Shown here: positions 10,850-22,059 of the stretch, piece after piece
Layout of the letters: each line of letters begins with the position of its first letter
How positions within the stretch are numbered: the stretch's first letter is position 1
NCBI GenBank assembly: GCA_028023455.1
Contig: JAQFVV010006628.1
Location: forward strand, 62,001 to 126,000
DNA: 64,000 nucleotides
Source: Epiperipatus broadwayi
Lineage: Eukaryota; Onychophora; Udeonychophora; Euonychophora; Peripatidae
Direction of reading: 5' to 3'
Program-made: the position numbers and the translations under genes
Notes under the pieces: model-generated
Told to the model about the DNA's origin: nothing
What the model saw: the letters and a program-made list of their open reading frames with translations, nothing else
Databases searched by the model: none

Positions 10850-13240
10850 AAATTTCTTTGTTTTATATAATATACATATTGTTATATAGTGATTTATATT
10901 TTATAATAACCAAGTAGTAGTTTGATTATTCATCACCTATATCTTTCAGTCCATATCTTCAAATTTTAATTCATTTTTGCAGGAGCATTAATCTACTTTT
11001 CTTGTTTTTTTAATCCACTATTCCTTTCTAAAAATAGCTTAGCAGTGATAGCTCTTGTAATAATCCCTTTTAGCATGGGCTAGTTGACTGGACTATCTTG
11101 TATAATGATTCTTTGTAGAAATTATGTTGAAATGACTAATTTAAATACAATCAGAAGGGATGCTAAATTCTGGCATGTCACTATATTTAGAAAAATGAAG
11201 AAAATAATGCTCATAATTGATCTAAAAAGCTGTCTTAGTCAAGCATTATTTTAAAAACAATGGCCATCAATAACTATATGTTAAAAGTATTGAAGAGCAA
11301 TTTTGTTGCTAAAAGCTGGTTAGCACCTTGGATTGGTCTTCCCTCTTCTCTTAATTTCTGCACACTAGTATAGATAGATCTCTTTGGTCCAGCATTTCAC
11401 TTCACTGTATTCAATTAAAAACAAGTGACTTATTAAAAACTAATTATTTAACCGATTAATAACTGAATGTTTTTGGTTGTATACATTTTCAAAGCCATTT
11501 ATAAAAAACATCCAAATGTTTTTGTAAATTCTTTATAAATATGTTCCCTGACAATTCATAAACAATAAATTATAAATTAAGTTCATTTAATCTTAGGGCT
11601 TAAAACCAATATATATAAAACAAGCTAACAAATACAAAGATCCAGACAAAAAAAAACAATTTAAAACAATAGCTATTGTTATGCTTAATCTTATCTCTAT
11701 CATAACTACAAAAAAATGAAATTAGCACATTTTAATTTAAAAAATATAAAATTACAAAGGTTTGTAAAAAAATAAATTCGATAAAGCATACTTTATATTA
11801 ATTTTTAATCATATTAAAATTGCTCATCATGATCATATAAGATTGTATAGTTTTAGTATGATTTATATATTATCATCAGCTACACTTAATTCAATAAAAA
11901 AGAGATAGAGAAAAAGACAAAGGATAAGAAATTAAAAATGAATTTTAAAACAGTTTTATAAATCAATATATGAATTACAAATAAGTCCATATATATCATA
12001 TCCCGAATTTACTCTATTTATTTGAATACATGTTTATAAAAATTCAAAATAAAGATAAGTCATTATATCATGCGACATTACTTGTTATATATAAATTACA
12101 GGAAAAGAATTCTCATTACCGATCTCATTGGAAAATAAGCTATATATATAATAATGTGAAAACACTATATTTTTTCCTAATTTGTGTACTGTTTTCTTTT
12201 TGCTTCATTACATATTCACTTTGTTCAATAAACCACATACATCTCTTTGATCTTCTGTTTTCTATTATTTTGCTCTTTTATGGGAATTTAAGATCAAAGA
12301 GATGGGGTTTACCACACAAAAAGAGTATATAATGAACCAAAGAGTGAACAATACTCAAATTAGCAAAAAATGGATTTCATAGATTATTAATAGAACAACC
12401 ATGATTATAATGCACACAAAAGTATTCTTGGTCTACTTAATTTTATTTAACATATTTAACTTCTGTTATAGTATTTTCATATTATTATTAATAATGACAG
12501 AGTAACCAAAATATTATATATAATAGAGATTTTTGGAATTGTAAACTATGAAATAATAAGGCTCACATATATAGTTTTTTTTTTTTAAAAAAATCCTCAT
12601 TAGTTGTGCTGAGCTCTTATATATTATTAACCACAAACCAAAAAAATCTAGAATCTTATTTTATTATAGCAGATTTAAAAATAATTTTGTTATATTATCT
12701 AATATATTATTTCACAAAGGTACAATAATGTTCTGATTCATATATTATAAGTACTGTATATATTTTTAATTAATTTTATATACAATGAAATGAAGTTCTT
12801 ATTTAAGTAAAATATATGTGTATAAGTGTTTACTAAAAAGTGACACATTATTACTGCAAATTTTATGTGTCACTTTCAAATTAATTAAATAATATATTAA
12901 ATGAAGTACACCAATTCACATTTAAATCACTACTCAAAATTAAATCAAAAAATTCATTACCAATAATTTCCCAGACAAGTAGAAAGTAGCACAACATAAA
13001 ACATTATGCTATTTCTCAACAATTTCAATCCACAATATTTAGTGCTGTGTTATTCTGCATTTGAGAAGTGTGCTTTGGCAGAAAAACCTAACAGTAGTTA
13101 ATTTTTAAATTTAATTTTGTCTAGTGGTTTAATTGTGATTTAGTATACTTGGTTTATTATAAAGATTCATTTAGCTCTTTGCATTTGATATTATATATAA
13201 TTTAGGAAAACCATTAATAATATTTATTGAGGCTATAAAC
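10850..13240. other. Non-coding, nothing recognised
   Basis: Long AT-rich stretch. The 100-aa open frame at 12030-12332 is low-complexity and hydrophobic, with no recognisable domain. A poly(T)-poly(A) junction lies at about 12575-12593. Confidence 0.5.
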
Positions 13241-13244
13241 CTCG

Positions 13245-13510
13245 AGCATATGCATGTAAAATGTGATAGTAGGGACCTCTACAGGTGTTGAACCACAAGC
13301 TTACACTATGGAAGAAAAGAGGGGAACCCAAGGGGAACTCTTCTTTACTTCAATCTACTTTCTATTTAAATAGGTGAAGCTGAAGCAGTTAGATCTGCGA
13401 GCATGAAGCTATTCAATACTTCGCTGATTAAGTCCACATTTTTTATTACACATTAATACTCGCGAAATCTTTCGATTCACAACGAGTCGATGGAAAGATT
13501 TTATAGTTAG
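13245..13510. other. Less AT-rich unassigned block
   Basis: A locally GC-richer segment. Its minus strand contains GTGGTTCAACACC, which resembles a Pol III B box, with an A-box-like word too close upstream. I cannot assign it to a tRNA or SINE. Confidence 0.3.
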
Positions 13511-14049
13511 AAATCTATTGCAGTAATATAAATGTAACAAAAATATTCTTATGTATATAAATATGCCTTATAAAGTAGCCGATAAATATAAAATACAATA
13601 TCAATTCTATTTAGCCTAGTGCATTTTAAATGCAGAACACCACAATCATGTTTATTATATCCTACACACAAATACTGCTTTAATAAATGTTAAAGTTAAC
13701 ATTATTTTCTTAAAATACGCCTTAAATATTCCATTAATTACATAATTATACATTATTACATCCTTTATTAATAACATTGTTGTTTACCTATGTACCATGC
13801 CATTTTTTTTTCCAGTTATCTGGGAGGGGGGGAAGAAAAGATATGATATATTGTTTGTATAGAGTGAAATGATCAGAAAATAAAAGAGGCAATATACAGA
13901 ATTAACAGTAATATTATTAACAAAAAATTGAATAGTGTCCAATTCAAATTATGTAATTATGAAAAGATAAAATTTGAGTGATGCTCTTGACTGAAAATAC
14001 ATTACACTAAATATAAATATATTAAATTTAAGCGTAAACAGATAATATT

Positions 14050-14377
14050 ATAATAATGTGAAAGCTAAACACCTTCAAACAGATACGCTTTAAAAATGCT
14101 TACGTGACAGTCAATCAGATGGAATAATGGCATCACATGGGACTCTAAATTCTAAAACACAAGCCAGAACTATTTAAATATAATATAATATAATAAATAA
14201 TAAATATAATATAATATAATTGAGGCATAGATTAAGATGGGTCCCATCTTTTTCTAATAGTTCTGGCTTGTGTTTTAGAATCCCATGTGATGCCATTATT
14301 CCATCTGATTGGCTGTCACGTAAGCATTTTTAAAGCGTATCTGTTTGAAGGTGTTTAGCTTTCACATTATTATATTA
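14050..14377. mobile_element. Foldback MITE with arms of about 122 bp
   Basis: Left arm 14050-14171 and right arm 14256-14377 are near-perfect inverted repeats, from TATAATAATGTGAAAGC at the outer edge to AGTTCTGGCTTG at the inner edge. They enclose an AT-rich loop of about 85 bp. No coding capacity. A single arm of the same family is at 21947-22058. Flanks are AT-rich, so the target duplication cannot be fixed; a TA or TAA duplication is possible. Confidence 0.88.
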
Positions 14378-14449
14378 CACTAAATAGAATTGGGTATATT
14401 TACTGGATACTTCATAAAGTATATTTACATGCATATGCATATATTATTT

Positions 14450-14455
<6 letters not shown>

Positions 14456-14486
<31 letters not shown>
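14456..14486. repeat. (AT)n microsatellite
   Basis: About 31 bp of alternating AT at the left edge of the large palindrome that follows. Confidence 0.95.
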
Positions 14487-14489
<3 letters not shown>

Positions 14490-15345
14490 ATGATAAATAA
14501 TAATTTAATATTGAATAAACATAATGCCATGTAAAATTTACCTAGTCTATTTTAAATAATAATTGAACTGCCCTCTAGCTGCCATGTTCAATAATTTTTT
14601 ACAGTAAGAAATTGGACCATGGACCATCTCTTGCCATATTTTAGATATCTTTATTTAAAGTTATCCAGAACAATAATGCACAGAGAGCAAACCTAAATCA
14701 GTCTATATATTTTAATATAACTTGATTTTTAAGGAACTGATTATAAATTTATAGAGAAGAGATATTTCACTCATTTTTAAAACTCTATAATAAGTAAATG
14801 CATATCAAATATGCAATGGTAAATAATATTTTAATATTGAATAAATATAATGTCATGTGAAATTTATTGCCATGTTCAATAATTTTTATAGTAAAAAAAT
14901 ATGGCAAGAAGTGGTCCACGGTTCATTTTCTTACTGCAAAAAATTATTAAATGTGATAGCATTTGGCAATTTTTACATGACATAATAATTATTCAATATC
15001 AAAATATTATTTATCATCACATATATAATATGTGTTTATTTATTATTGAGTTTTGGGGAATGAGTGAAATATCTCTACTCTACAAATTTTAAATTATCAG
15101 TTCTTTAAAAATCAATGTATATTAAAATATATAAGTTGATTTAAGTTTTTTCTCTGTCTGTTATTGTTTTGGATAATGATAAATAAAAATTCTGAAATAC
15201 GTTAAATAGTGGTTCATTTTCCTACTATAAAAAGTTATTTGAACATGATAGCTCGAGTGCAGTTTATTTATTATTTAAACAGACCTGGTAAATTTCACAT
15301 GACATTATATTTATTCAATTTATATGTGTGTGTATATTTATTGAT
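14484..15345. repeat. Imperfect palindrome of about 860 bp
   Basis: The block is a long inverted repeat with its axis near 14918. Outer words ATATTGAATAAACATAATG and ATTGAACTG at the left return inverted near 15230-15340. The stretch TTTTAATATAACTTGATTTT (about 14710) returns inverted near 15110. A sub-unit containing ATATTGAATAAATATAATG and TGCCATGTTCAATAA also occurs twice in each arm. No frame is conserved. It looks like a foldback element or an inverted tandem duplication. Confidence 0.72.
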
Positions 15346-16270
15346 ACTATCAATGTTTCATGGCCTTCTTAAAACACATGTAATGATCAATAAAGAATGA
15401 TATTTAAATGTGCATATGAGCTAGAATAAACAGAATGAAGTTAGTGATATAAATTTATGGCAAGATATTTTTTTTTAAATATATCTCTGTGTGTAATGTA
15501 CATGGAGTTTGTGACGATGTGAAAAAGAGAGTTCAAAAAAGTAGAAATAATTTAATAAATAATGTTGATTTATTAGAGGAGAGAGAGCTGGTTGAGGTAT
15601 ATTGTCTCTCAAAACTAATTATATCTAAATATGCAACCGTAATATAAAACTGTTTGAATTATAGAATGTATGTGCGTATATCACACACACACATATATAT
15701 ATATATCAAAAGTTAAGAAATATCTGTAGTATCCCTTTATAATTTAAAATAATGATGGAATTGGAAATTAAAACAATGTTTTTAGTAATATTTAAAATAA
15801 ACAGAGTGCTAGAGAAAGCATTTTCTTACTCTGACTTATGGTAAAATTAAAAAATATTGGAAACTATTTCCAAATAATAAATTCTACTAAATATTAGACA
15901 GAAATCTTATTTTTACAATACCTTATTTTTCTAAAATGCGTATCAAAAGGTATCGAATTATCAATCAACTCTGCCTATTTCTGACCTTAACTGGAAGTTA
16001 AACTAACTGATTGAAAATCAGTTACTTCTTACCAGTATGAAAGAACCAAGAAGCATTAAATTTTCCAAAAAGATTTACAATAATGGCTATGCTGAGGCTA
16101 TTAATATATGGTAGATCTGAATTTGGTTTAGTCCCATGTAGCTATTTAAGTTAGAGAGCTGGAGTAAAAGACATTTTCATATCCGAAAACTTCATGGAGT
16201 TTCTACTTCAATAATACGTATAAAATAAGTGCTGTTTTTGAGTTGATATTTTGGATCTAGTAACTGAATA
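15346..16270. other. Non-coding, nothing recognised
   Basis: AT-rich sequence with a short CA/TA microsatellite near 15680-15706. No supported gene. Confidence 0.5.
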
Positions 16271-16274
16271 TTTC

Positions 16275-16330
16275 TAGCTCCTCACTGAGGTGAGCCATAA
16301 TCTCGAAACCAATTGGTCTGGGGATAAGAG
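16275..16330 (+). ncRNA. Hammerhead ribozyme, third type, one core substitution
   Basis: All elements of a type I hammerhead are present. Stem I is TCCTCA/TGGGGA (16279-16284 with 16319-16324). The core is CTGAGGT at 16285-16291. Stem II is GAG-CCATAAT-CTC. GAA is followed by stem III ACC-AATT-GGT, and C16318 is the predicted cleavage nucleotide. The only departure from the invariant core is T for A at position 9 (16291). Stem I is identical in sequence to that of family A, but stem II and stem III differ, so this is a separate lineage. The surrounding element is not delimited. Confidence 0.7.
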
Positions 16331-16339
16331 TGTTTCGAA

Positions 16340-18885
16340 TAGAGATTTTAAATATTTTCTCTTACCGCACTTATCAATCAAGAGCTTCTTTGAGCTATTG
16401 GTATACTCTCTGTATTACATTTTTGTAAATACAAACTTATAAAAGAAATGTCACGTTATATATGACTCGCTTTATTGATAATAATAAACATACTGCAAGT
16501 ATAGACAGTAAAAAGATGACGTTTTTGCTTTTACTTTAAATCGTTCGAATTAAAAAATCCATTATCAAACTCACGTCAGCTAGTGTTTCTGTGCTTGATC
16601 AAACTGTCTACAAATTCTTTGAAAGATAAATTTAAAAAAAGTGGATATATTATATATTCCTGATTAACATCAAGTTCATTTAAAAGTATAATATTTTCTT
16701 TCACCAGTAATAATGATCTCCTATACAATCATGTAAAGACAGCTTAATGTAAATAAACTTCTATGAATAATCAGCTATTATCTAACACTGCAACACAGCT
16801 TCTTCATTAAATGAGACAGTCACTTCAACCAATTCAATAAATACAATATTATATAAACTACACATTTATACTATTATATATTTTTATCTAACAGCAAAAA
16901 TATGATCATATCTCTCGTTTCATGATTCTTTTCAGAGTCTCTGCTAATCACCCATTTACATTTAGAAACAACCCATTTTATAAAATATCTGAAATAGGTT
17001 TTGCTACATATAGTGAATAGAAAATATTTTCCTCAATAATTATTGCAGTCTTTTCTATTACTATTATTTCTTTATATTTTGACATAAATTTGAGCAGTAG
17101 AAACATTCTTGAGAATAGGTGCCACAACTTCAAGAATCCATAAAATCTCAAATATTTTTTACTAGTTTATAACTAATTTTATATTACTATTACATTTTAA
17201 AGTTTCTATAGTGATCTTATAAAGGTTCATGGAATTTCTGTTTGTTTGTTTTTTAAAATAATTAATGACTTTAAATTTCACCAAAGTATCTTGTCCAAAT
17301 CTAAATGACCTTGTCAGGATTAGTGTACCACTAAATGCAGTAGTCCAAATCTTTGTATTATTATTTAAAGATTTATCAGTCAGTGATGGAATAAAAATCT
17401 TTAGCAATTCTTGATAAGGATAGTTATCAACTTGATAATGTCTATCAATTTAAATATCTTGAAATATTTTTAAGATAGAAAGGCAAGATAAACTTAAATA
17501 CATAGACTTTCACATCATGAATTTAATAAGTTAAAAAGTAGAAATTTCATCATTGTGATATAATTATTTCAGTTAAAATAGTTGAATATAGAAATATTAT
17601 TCTGCCACATTCGTTTGATATATGGCATGCAGATCTCTTATTGATATAAAAGAAAGGCACAGGAATGATTTTATTTAAGGATTCTCCACAATATTCTGTA
17701 AACGCTTTCTGGATGGGGTATTCAATGTATTTGTTGCAGCAGCATAAAATCATTGATCTGGTAATGTAAATTATGTATATAAAAAAAGAAATAATAAATT
17801 TTATAGCAAAAAAAAAAATACTTTTGAAAAATTTAAGAGTGGTTTTGAGGCATTATTAATAGTTTTCATTGGGAGTTTATGACAGGATAAAATATATGAA
17901 CAACTATAATTAAATATTACGTAGAAATCTTTAAAAAGAAAAGATTGTTTTAGAAAAGATTAAAAGACATATTTGCAAGATGCTTCCCAAAAAAAACCAG
18001 ATTAGAAAAAATAATTGTTACACGTATTGTCTTGTATAGTCATTGTCAAACTTATCTTTAATTTTTTGTATTTCTCTATGTTTCTCTTACTTCCATTTTG
18101 TTGATATGATGGACATATTCATTTATAAGTGACTGTTAATGACAACAACAACATCTAACTTAATAACTTTTCATTCTTTGCTTCAATCACAACTGGACTT
18201 TTTCAACATGTTTGTCCAATTAAATTATTATATGAGGGTACCCATAAATAACCAAAATTGTTTTATGAAGAGCAAGAACATCATAGTACTTGCTTTTTCC
18301 ACTTGATATCTTTTGCAGGAATTCCTTCTATACTAGATGTGAAGACTGCCATGCTGTGCTAATGTGGCTGATTTTGCTCTGCAAGATAAGTTAAAGTTTC
18401 ATATATTTTTAATAACAGCTAGGCAAAAATTTCTGTTGCTGGGAAATATTTGTTTAGAGAGTGGATGAGAAAAGAGAGTTAGAGCACAAAGAGGTAGATT
18501 GAATTTGAAAAGATTGAGAAAAATATTGCTAATGTTTGGAGAGACACCAACATTTTAAATATAAAGAAAAAAAATACTTTTTTGTTTACTGTAATGAGGC
18601 CTTAAAACTAAGACATCCATAAAATTAGTTGGATCTTAGGAGATTTGCTATTAATTTTTTTTTTTTCAATTTAAGTAAGAGAGTGATTTATTTGAAAAAG
18701 AGAATTAACATTGAGGTATGAGTTTAGGGTAGCACGTGTTTCTCAGTCTTCATTATAAGAAAAAAAAATGTTTTTCTTTAAAGAGATTTGGAGAGTGGTA
18801 TAAAAAAATCATAAATTTAAATATGAAGTAGGGGAATTAAAAAATAAGAAAATATGGATTACATTTGTATCCCACAATGTACGTA
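16340..18885. other. Non-coding, nothing recognised
   Basis: No supported gene. Small open frames at 17162-17407 and 17550-17753 (minus) lack motifs. The last 400 bp may be the decayed 5' part of the LINE that follows, because the base composition becomes purine-rich there. Confidence 0.45.
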
Positions 18886-18889
18886 TAGT

Positions 18890-19817
18890 GGTCAGAAGGA
18901 AATTAAGAGGGCTTTGTAGCATGTACAGTACATGATAAGGTTTTATATCTGAAGGGCTTAAACAAGACTAGGAAAGTTATAAAAGGGATATAGTTGTATA
19001 GATTATGTCTAAATGTGATAAAAGAGGTGAAAAAATGGTTTTTAAATGTAAATAATTTAAAGAGAAAGTCAGAAGAAATGGAGGAAAATGTAGATAAGGA
19101 AAAGAGAATAAAGTATATATTTAGTAGAGTGACATAAGATATGGATGACAAAATAGGCAAAGAATAAGTAAAATAGAGGAAAAGGTAAAGGATGTAGAAG
19201 TAAAATTAAAAGCATTAGATATGAAATATGAGCAGATCAAGAAAGTAATTAATAGAAATAATAAGGAAGAAATAGTTAAGAAGGTTGAAGAGGGTGTTAC
19301 AGAAGAATTATGGAAAGTAAACTACAAGACAGTCTTGATAGGGAACTACTTAATTAGAGAATGTGTAGATGTAATTGTAAGAGAAAATAGAAATAGGTAT
19401 ATGAAAGTATGTTTGCCTGGAGCTAGAATTAGGGATGTTACAGATAAGGTAAATAAACAGGGGAGTAGAGATGTTTATATTATGGTGGGGATAAATAATT
19501 CATCAGAGCCACCAGAGGGAGTACTGGATGATCACAAAGAATTTATTAGTAGTTTAAATAAGGTTAAAGAAAGAGTAGGAGTAGTAGGATTACTATCAAG
19601 ATTTGACAATACACACATGTTAGATAGGACATGTTTTATAAATGAGAAAATGAAAAATTATGTGACAGAAATAATATTATGTTTGTGAATGTGTGGGAAT
19701 TTTTTTATTAGTAAGAGGAAGTTATCAGTAAAGATGGGTTGCATTTATCAAAACAAGAAAGTGAAGCATTAGGGGGGTTGATTTATAAAAAATATTATAG
19801 TTTGGGTAACTTATAAA
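18890..19817 (+). pseudogene. LINE ORF1 with SGNH/GDSL esterase domain (decayed)
   Basis: The longest open part (19221-19688) encodes YKTVLIGNYLIRECVDVIV, VCLPGARIRDVTDKV and DVYIMVGINNSSEP. One frame further on, FVNVWEFF and SKDGLHLSKQESEALGG end near 19815. These are the block order of SGNH hydrolases: block I (normally G-D-S, here G-N-Y), the block II glycine, block III G-x-N (G-I-N-N, normally G-T-N-N) and block V D-x-x-H (D-G-L-H). The catalytic serine of block I is lost. A charged, coiled-coil-like segment precedes the domain. Esterase-type ORF1 proteins occur in CR1/L2-group LINEs of animals. The matching endonuclease ORF2 follows at 20030-20692 in the same strand, so this is one element. 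Confidence 0.82.
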
Positions 19818-20029
19818 GGGGAGTAGGGTTTTAAATTATAATATTATTGAAAAAAGATTAAGAATGAATGGGATATAAGAAGTAAACAAAGGGTAATTGA
19901 TCCAAATAATATAAATGTACATGTGGAGAGGGAATGTGTCTGTAAAACTAATGATAAACAAACTAATTACAAACATAATAGAGAAAAAAAAGTCAAAAGA
20001 ATTTATACAATGGTAGTAAGATGAGGAAG

Positions 20030-20692
20030 AAATTGTTAAAATTGGATATTTGAATATGCAAGTTGGAATGAGACCAGAAAAGTAGTTGGAATTAAATGAA
20101 GCAGTTGGAATTAAATGAAGCAGATACAAATGAAGGGTTTGAGGTATTAGCAGTAGTAAAAATATATCTAAGAAAAGAACCTAGCTGGAAAATAAGAAGA
20201 AAAAAGGGAGTGATAGTATAGGAGTTATGTAAAAAATATTTAAATACTGTAAAGTGTCATAACATTTGTGGCTTGAGATATGGTTAGGAAAACAAAAAAT
20301 GGATGATGGCTATAGTAGATATGCCACTGAAAATAATCAAACTATAATGGAGTGAAATATAGCATATATGAATGCCTATTAAAGAATATAAAAGTTTTAA
20401 AAAATAGGGAAGAAAATAATGGCTATAATGGGTATATTGAAGAAATTGATGACATGGATAACGAAAATGGATAGCTTTTGAAAATTTTTTGTCAGAAAGT
20501 GAATTTGAGCATTGGAATTTTTTTTAAAATATTTATGAGGGACAATACATATAATTTAGAAATATATTTCACACACAAAAGATTGTATATTAGTAGATAA
20601 GAAGGGAATGAATAAAATATAGAAAATTAAAGTTTTGATGATGAAGACAGAGTATGTAATAGTGATCATAATTTCGTTATAATAGAAATGGA
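20030..20692 (+). pseudogene. LINE ORF2 apurinic-type endonuclease domain (decayed)
   Basis: Following the SGNH ORF1, frames read KIGYLNMQVGMRPEK, LEVLAVVKIYLR, IAFENFLSESEFE and finally DDEDRVCNSDHNFVIIEMD at about 20635-20692. The last contains the S-D-H-N motif at the end of EEP-fold LINE endonucleases, and the first corresponds to the N-terminal G-Y-L-N block. A 20-bp tandem duplication (AGTTGGAATTAAATGAAGC twice, near 20083-20121) and many stops disrupt it. It ends abruptly after the endonuclease; no RT follows. Confidence 0.75.
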
Positions 20693-20699
20693 TCGATTC

Positions 20700-21115
20700 T
20701 GGTACTTGTTCGCCTGGAACACAAATTTCTTATGAACTCCTGAACAATAAAATCATGTGCATTTTTTAATACATTTAATTTATACTTCAAAATGGTTGCC
20801 TTTTTTTCCAGATAGCATTTAATTTATTGAATTCATACTTTTCATTCATGTTATCATGCTGATTTTTACCTCTCAATAATTTCTGATTAGCTATCGTATA
20901 TATTGTGTAGAAAACAAACATACAAAAAAAGATATCTACATTTTCTCTCTTATTACTATCCATCTCAATCATTTTATGAGCCTATAATCCTGTTAAATAG
21001 ACAAAAATCCTTTCAGATGGCAGCAATATCTAATGACAGTTCACTATTACTGAAAGATGATTTTTAGTGGTGGTTAAAGTCTCAATATTATTAATAAAAC
21101 TATTTAAAAGAAAGA
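20700..21115. other. Non-coding, nothing recognised
   Basis: The spacer starts with the less AT-rich words TTCTGGTACTTGTTCGCC at the truncation point of the LINE. No gene seen. Confidence 0.45.
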
Positions 21116-21118
21116 CTA

Positions 21119-21475
21119 ATAATTCAGAAACTAAGATGACCCTGTCTTACATAAAAAAGATCACTAATATAATTGAGAATGTTTTCTATAAAAATAATAT
21201 GCATACCATTTACATGAGTTTTAAAAAAAGTAAAATATTTCCATTCCACGACAATAAACTACCATCAAAATGTTGTGATACTTATGAAATCCCATGTTGA
21301 AGCTGTTACCAGTCATTTATAAGTCAGACCAATAATAAATGTCAGATAAAGGCAAAACCTTCTTACCATAAGCATGACATCAATTTTAATAAAATGCATT
21401 TTCTCATACAAAAAAAAAACTGATATAATCAGAGATTATTAAGATAGGGGGGGTTATCACAAATTAGGATATTTT
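21119..21475 (+). pseudogene. Penelope-like element C-terminus, second lineage (GIY-YIG, broken)
   Basis: The frame opening near 21135 reads MTLSYIKKITNIIENVF, then KIFPFHDNKLPSKCCDTYEI ending PC with a stop. It continues in-frame as SCYQSFISQTNNKCQIK, YHKHDINFN and NKMHFLIQKKN, with RLLR near 21435. The order L-P-Y-I-K ... I-x-x-I-L ... K-D-K-L-P ... V-Y-x-I-x-C ... Y-I-G-Q-T ... K-E-H ... R-L-I-R-E-A is that of Penelope proteins from arthropods and other animals around the GIY-YIG domain. The catalytic Y-I-G is degraded to F-I-S. It differs clearly from the GIY-YIG copy at 10490. RT is not found upstream. Confidence 0.75.
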
Positions 21476-21479
21476 TCAA

Positions 21480-21945
21480 ACTTTTTCTGCAGTCACACAT
21501 ATATAGATGGAGAGATAAATGAATATAGTAAAATAAATTATTATTTATAAAGTAATAATACTTATTAAGTGTAGCCTATTTTTTATCAGCTATTTTTTTT
21601 TAAAATTTAATACATTAATCATTGAAAATAAATAATAATAATAATAATAGTAACAATAATCTTAAAACAAAATACAATATACAATAAAACTTCTAAAATC
21701 AACTCTCTCTTAAAACATATGGATAAAAACATATGTCAAAAGAAAACAATCCCCAAGATGCATATCTATCAGGAACTGTATCAATTGAACAGATATTTGC
21801 TCCCACATACTTTCATCGTCACTATCAATTTATCATTAGCAATTAACTATAACTCAATTTACAAATGCAATATTATTTTAATGTACTTATTTTTGAAGTT
21901 ACCATCTAAGATAAATATTAAAGATTATTTACTAACTACTTTATT
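21480..21945. other. Non-coding, nothing recognised
   Basis: AT-rich spacer. An open frame starting at 21719 runs into the MITE arm and is not convincing. Confidence 0.5.
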
Positions 21946-21946
21946 T

Positions 21947-22058
21947 AGTTCTGGCTTGTGTTTTAGAAGTAAGAGTTCCACATACAGTCATTATTACATC
22001 TGATTGGCTGTCACATAAGCTCTTTCGAAAGGTTTTAGCCTTTCACGTTATTATTATA
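21947..22058 (+). mobile_element. Single arm of the 14-kb MITE family
   Basis: TAGTTCTGGCTTGTGTTTTA, CATTATTACATCTGATTGGC and TGTCACATAAGC match the right arm of the foldback MITE at 14256-14377, ending in TTTCACGTTATTATTATA. The opposite arm is absent. Confidence 0.8.
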
Positions 22059-22059
22059 A

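Noticed and set aside
12030-12332. A 100-aa open frame as a membrane protein gene.
   Set aside because: It is rich in F, I, L, Y and K as expected from AT-rich random sequence, and has no conserved motif or neighbouring exon signals.
13290-13330. B-box-like GTGGTTCAACACC on the minus strand, considered as a tRNA or SINE.
   Set aside because: The A-box-like word is only about 15 nt upstream and no tRNA arms pair.
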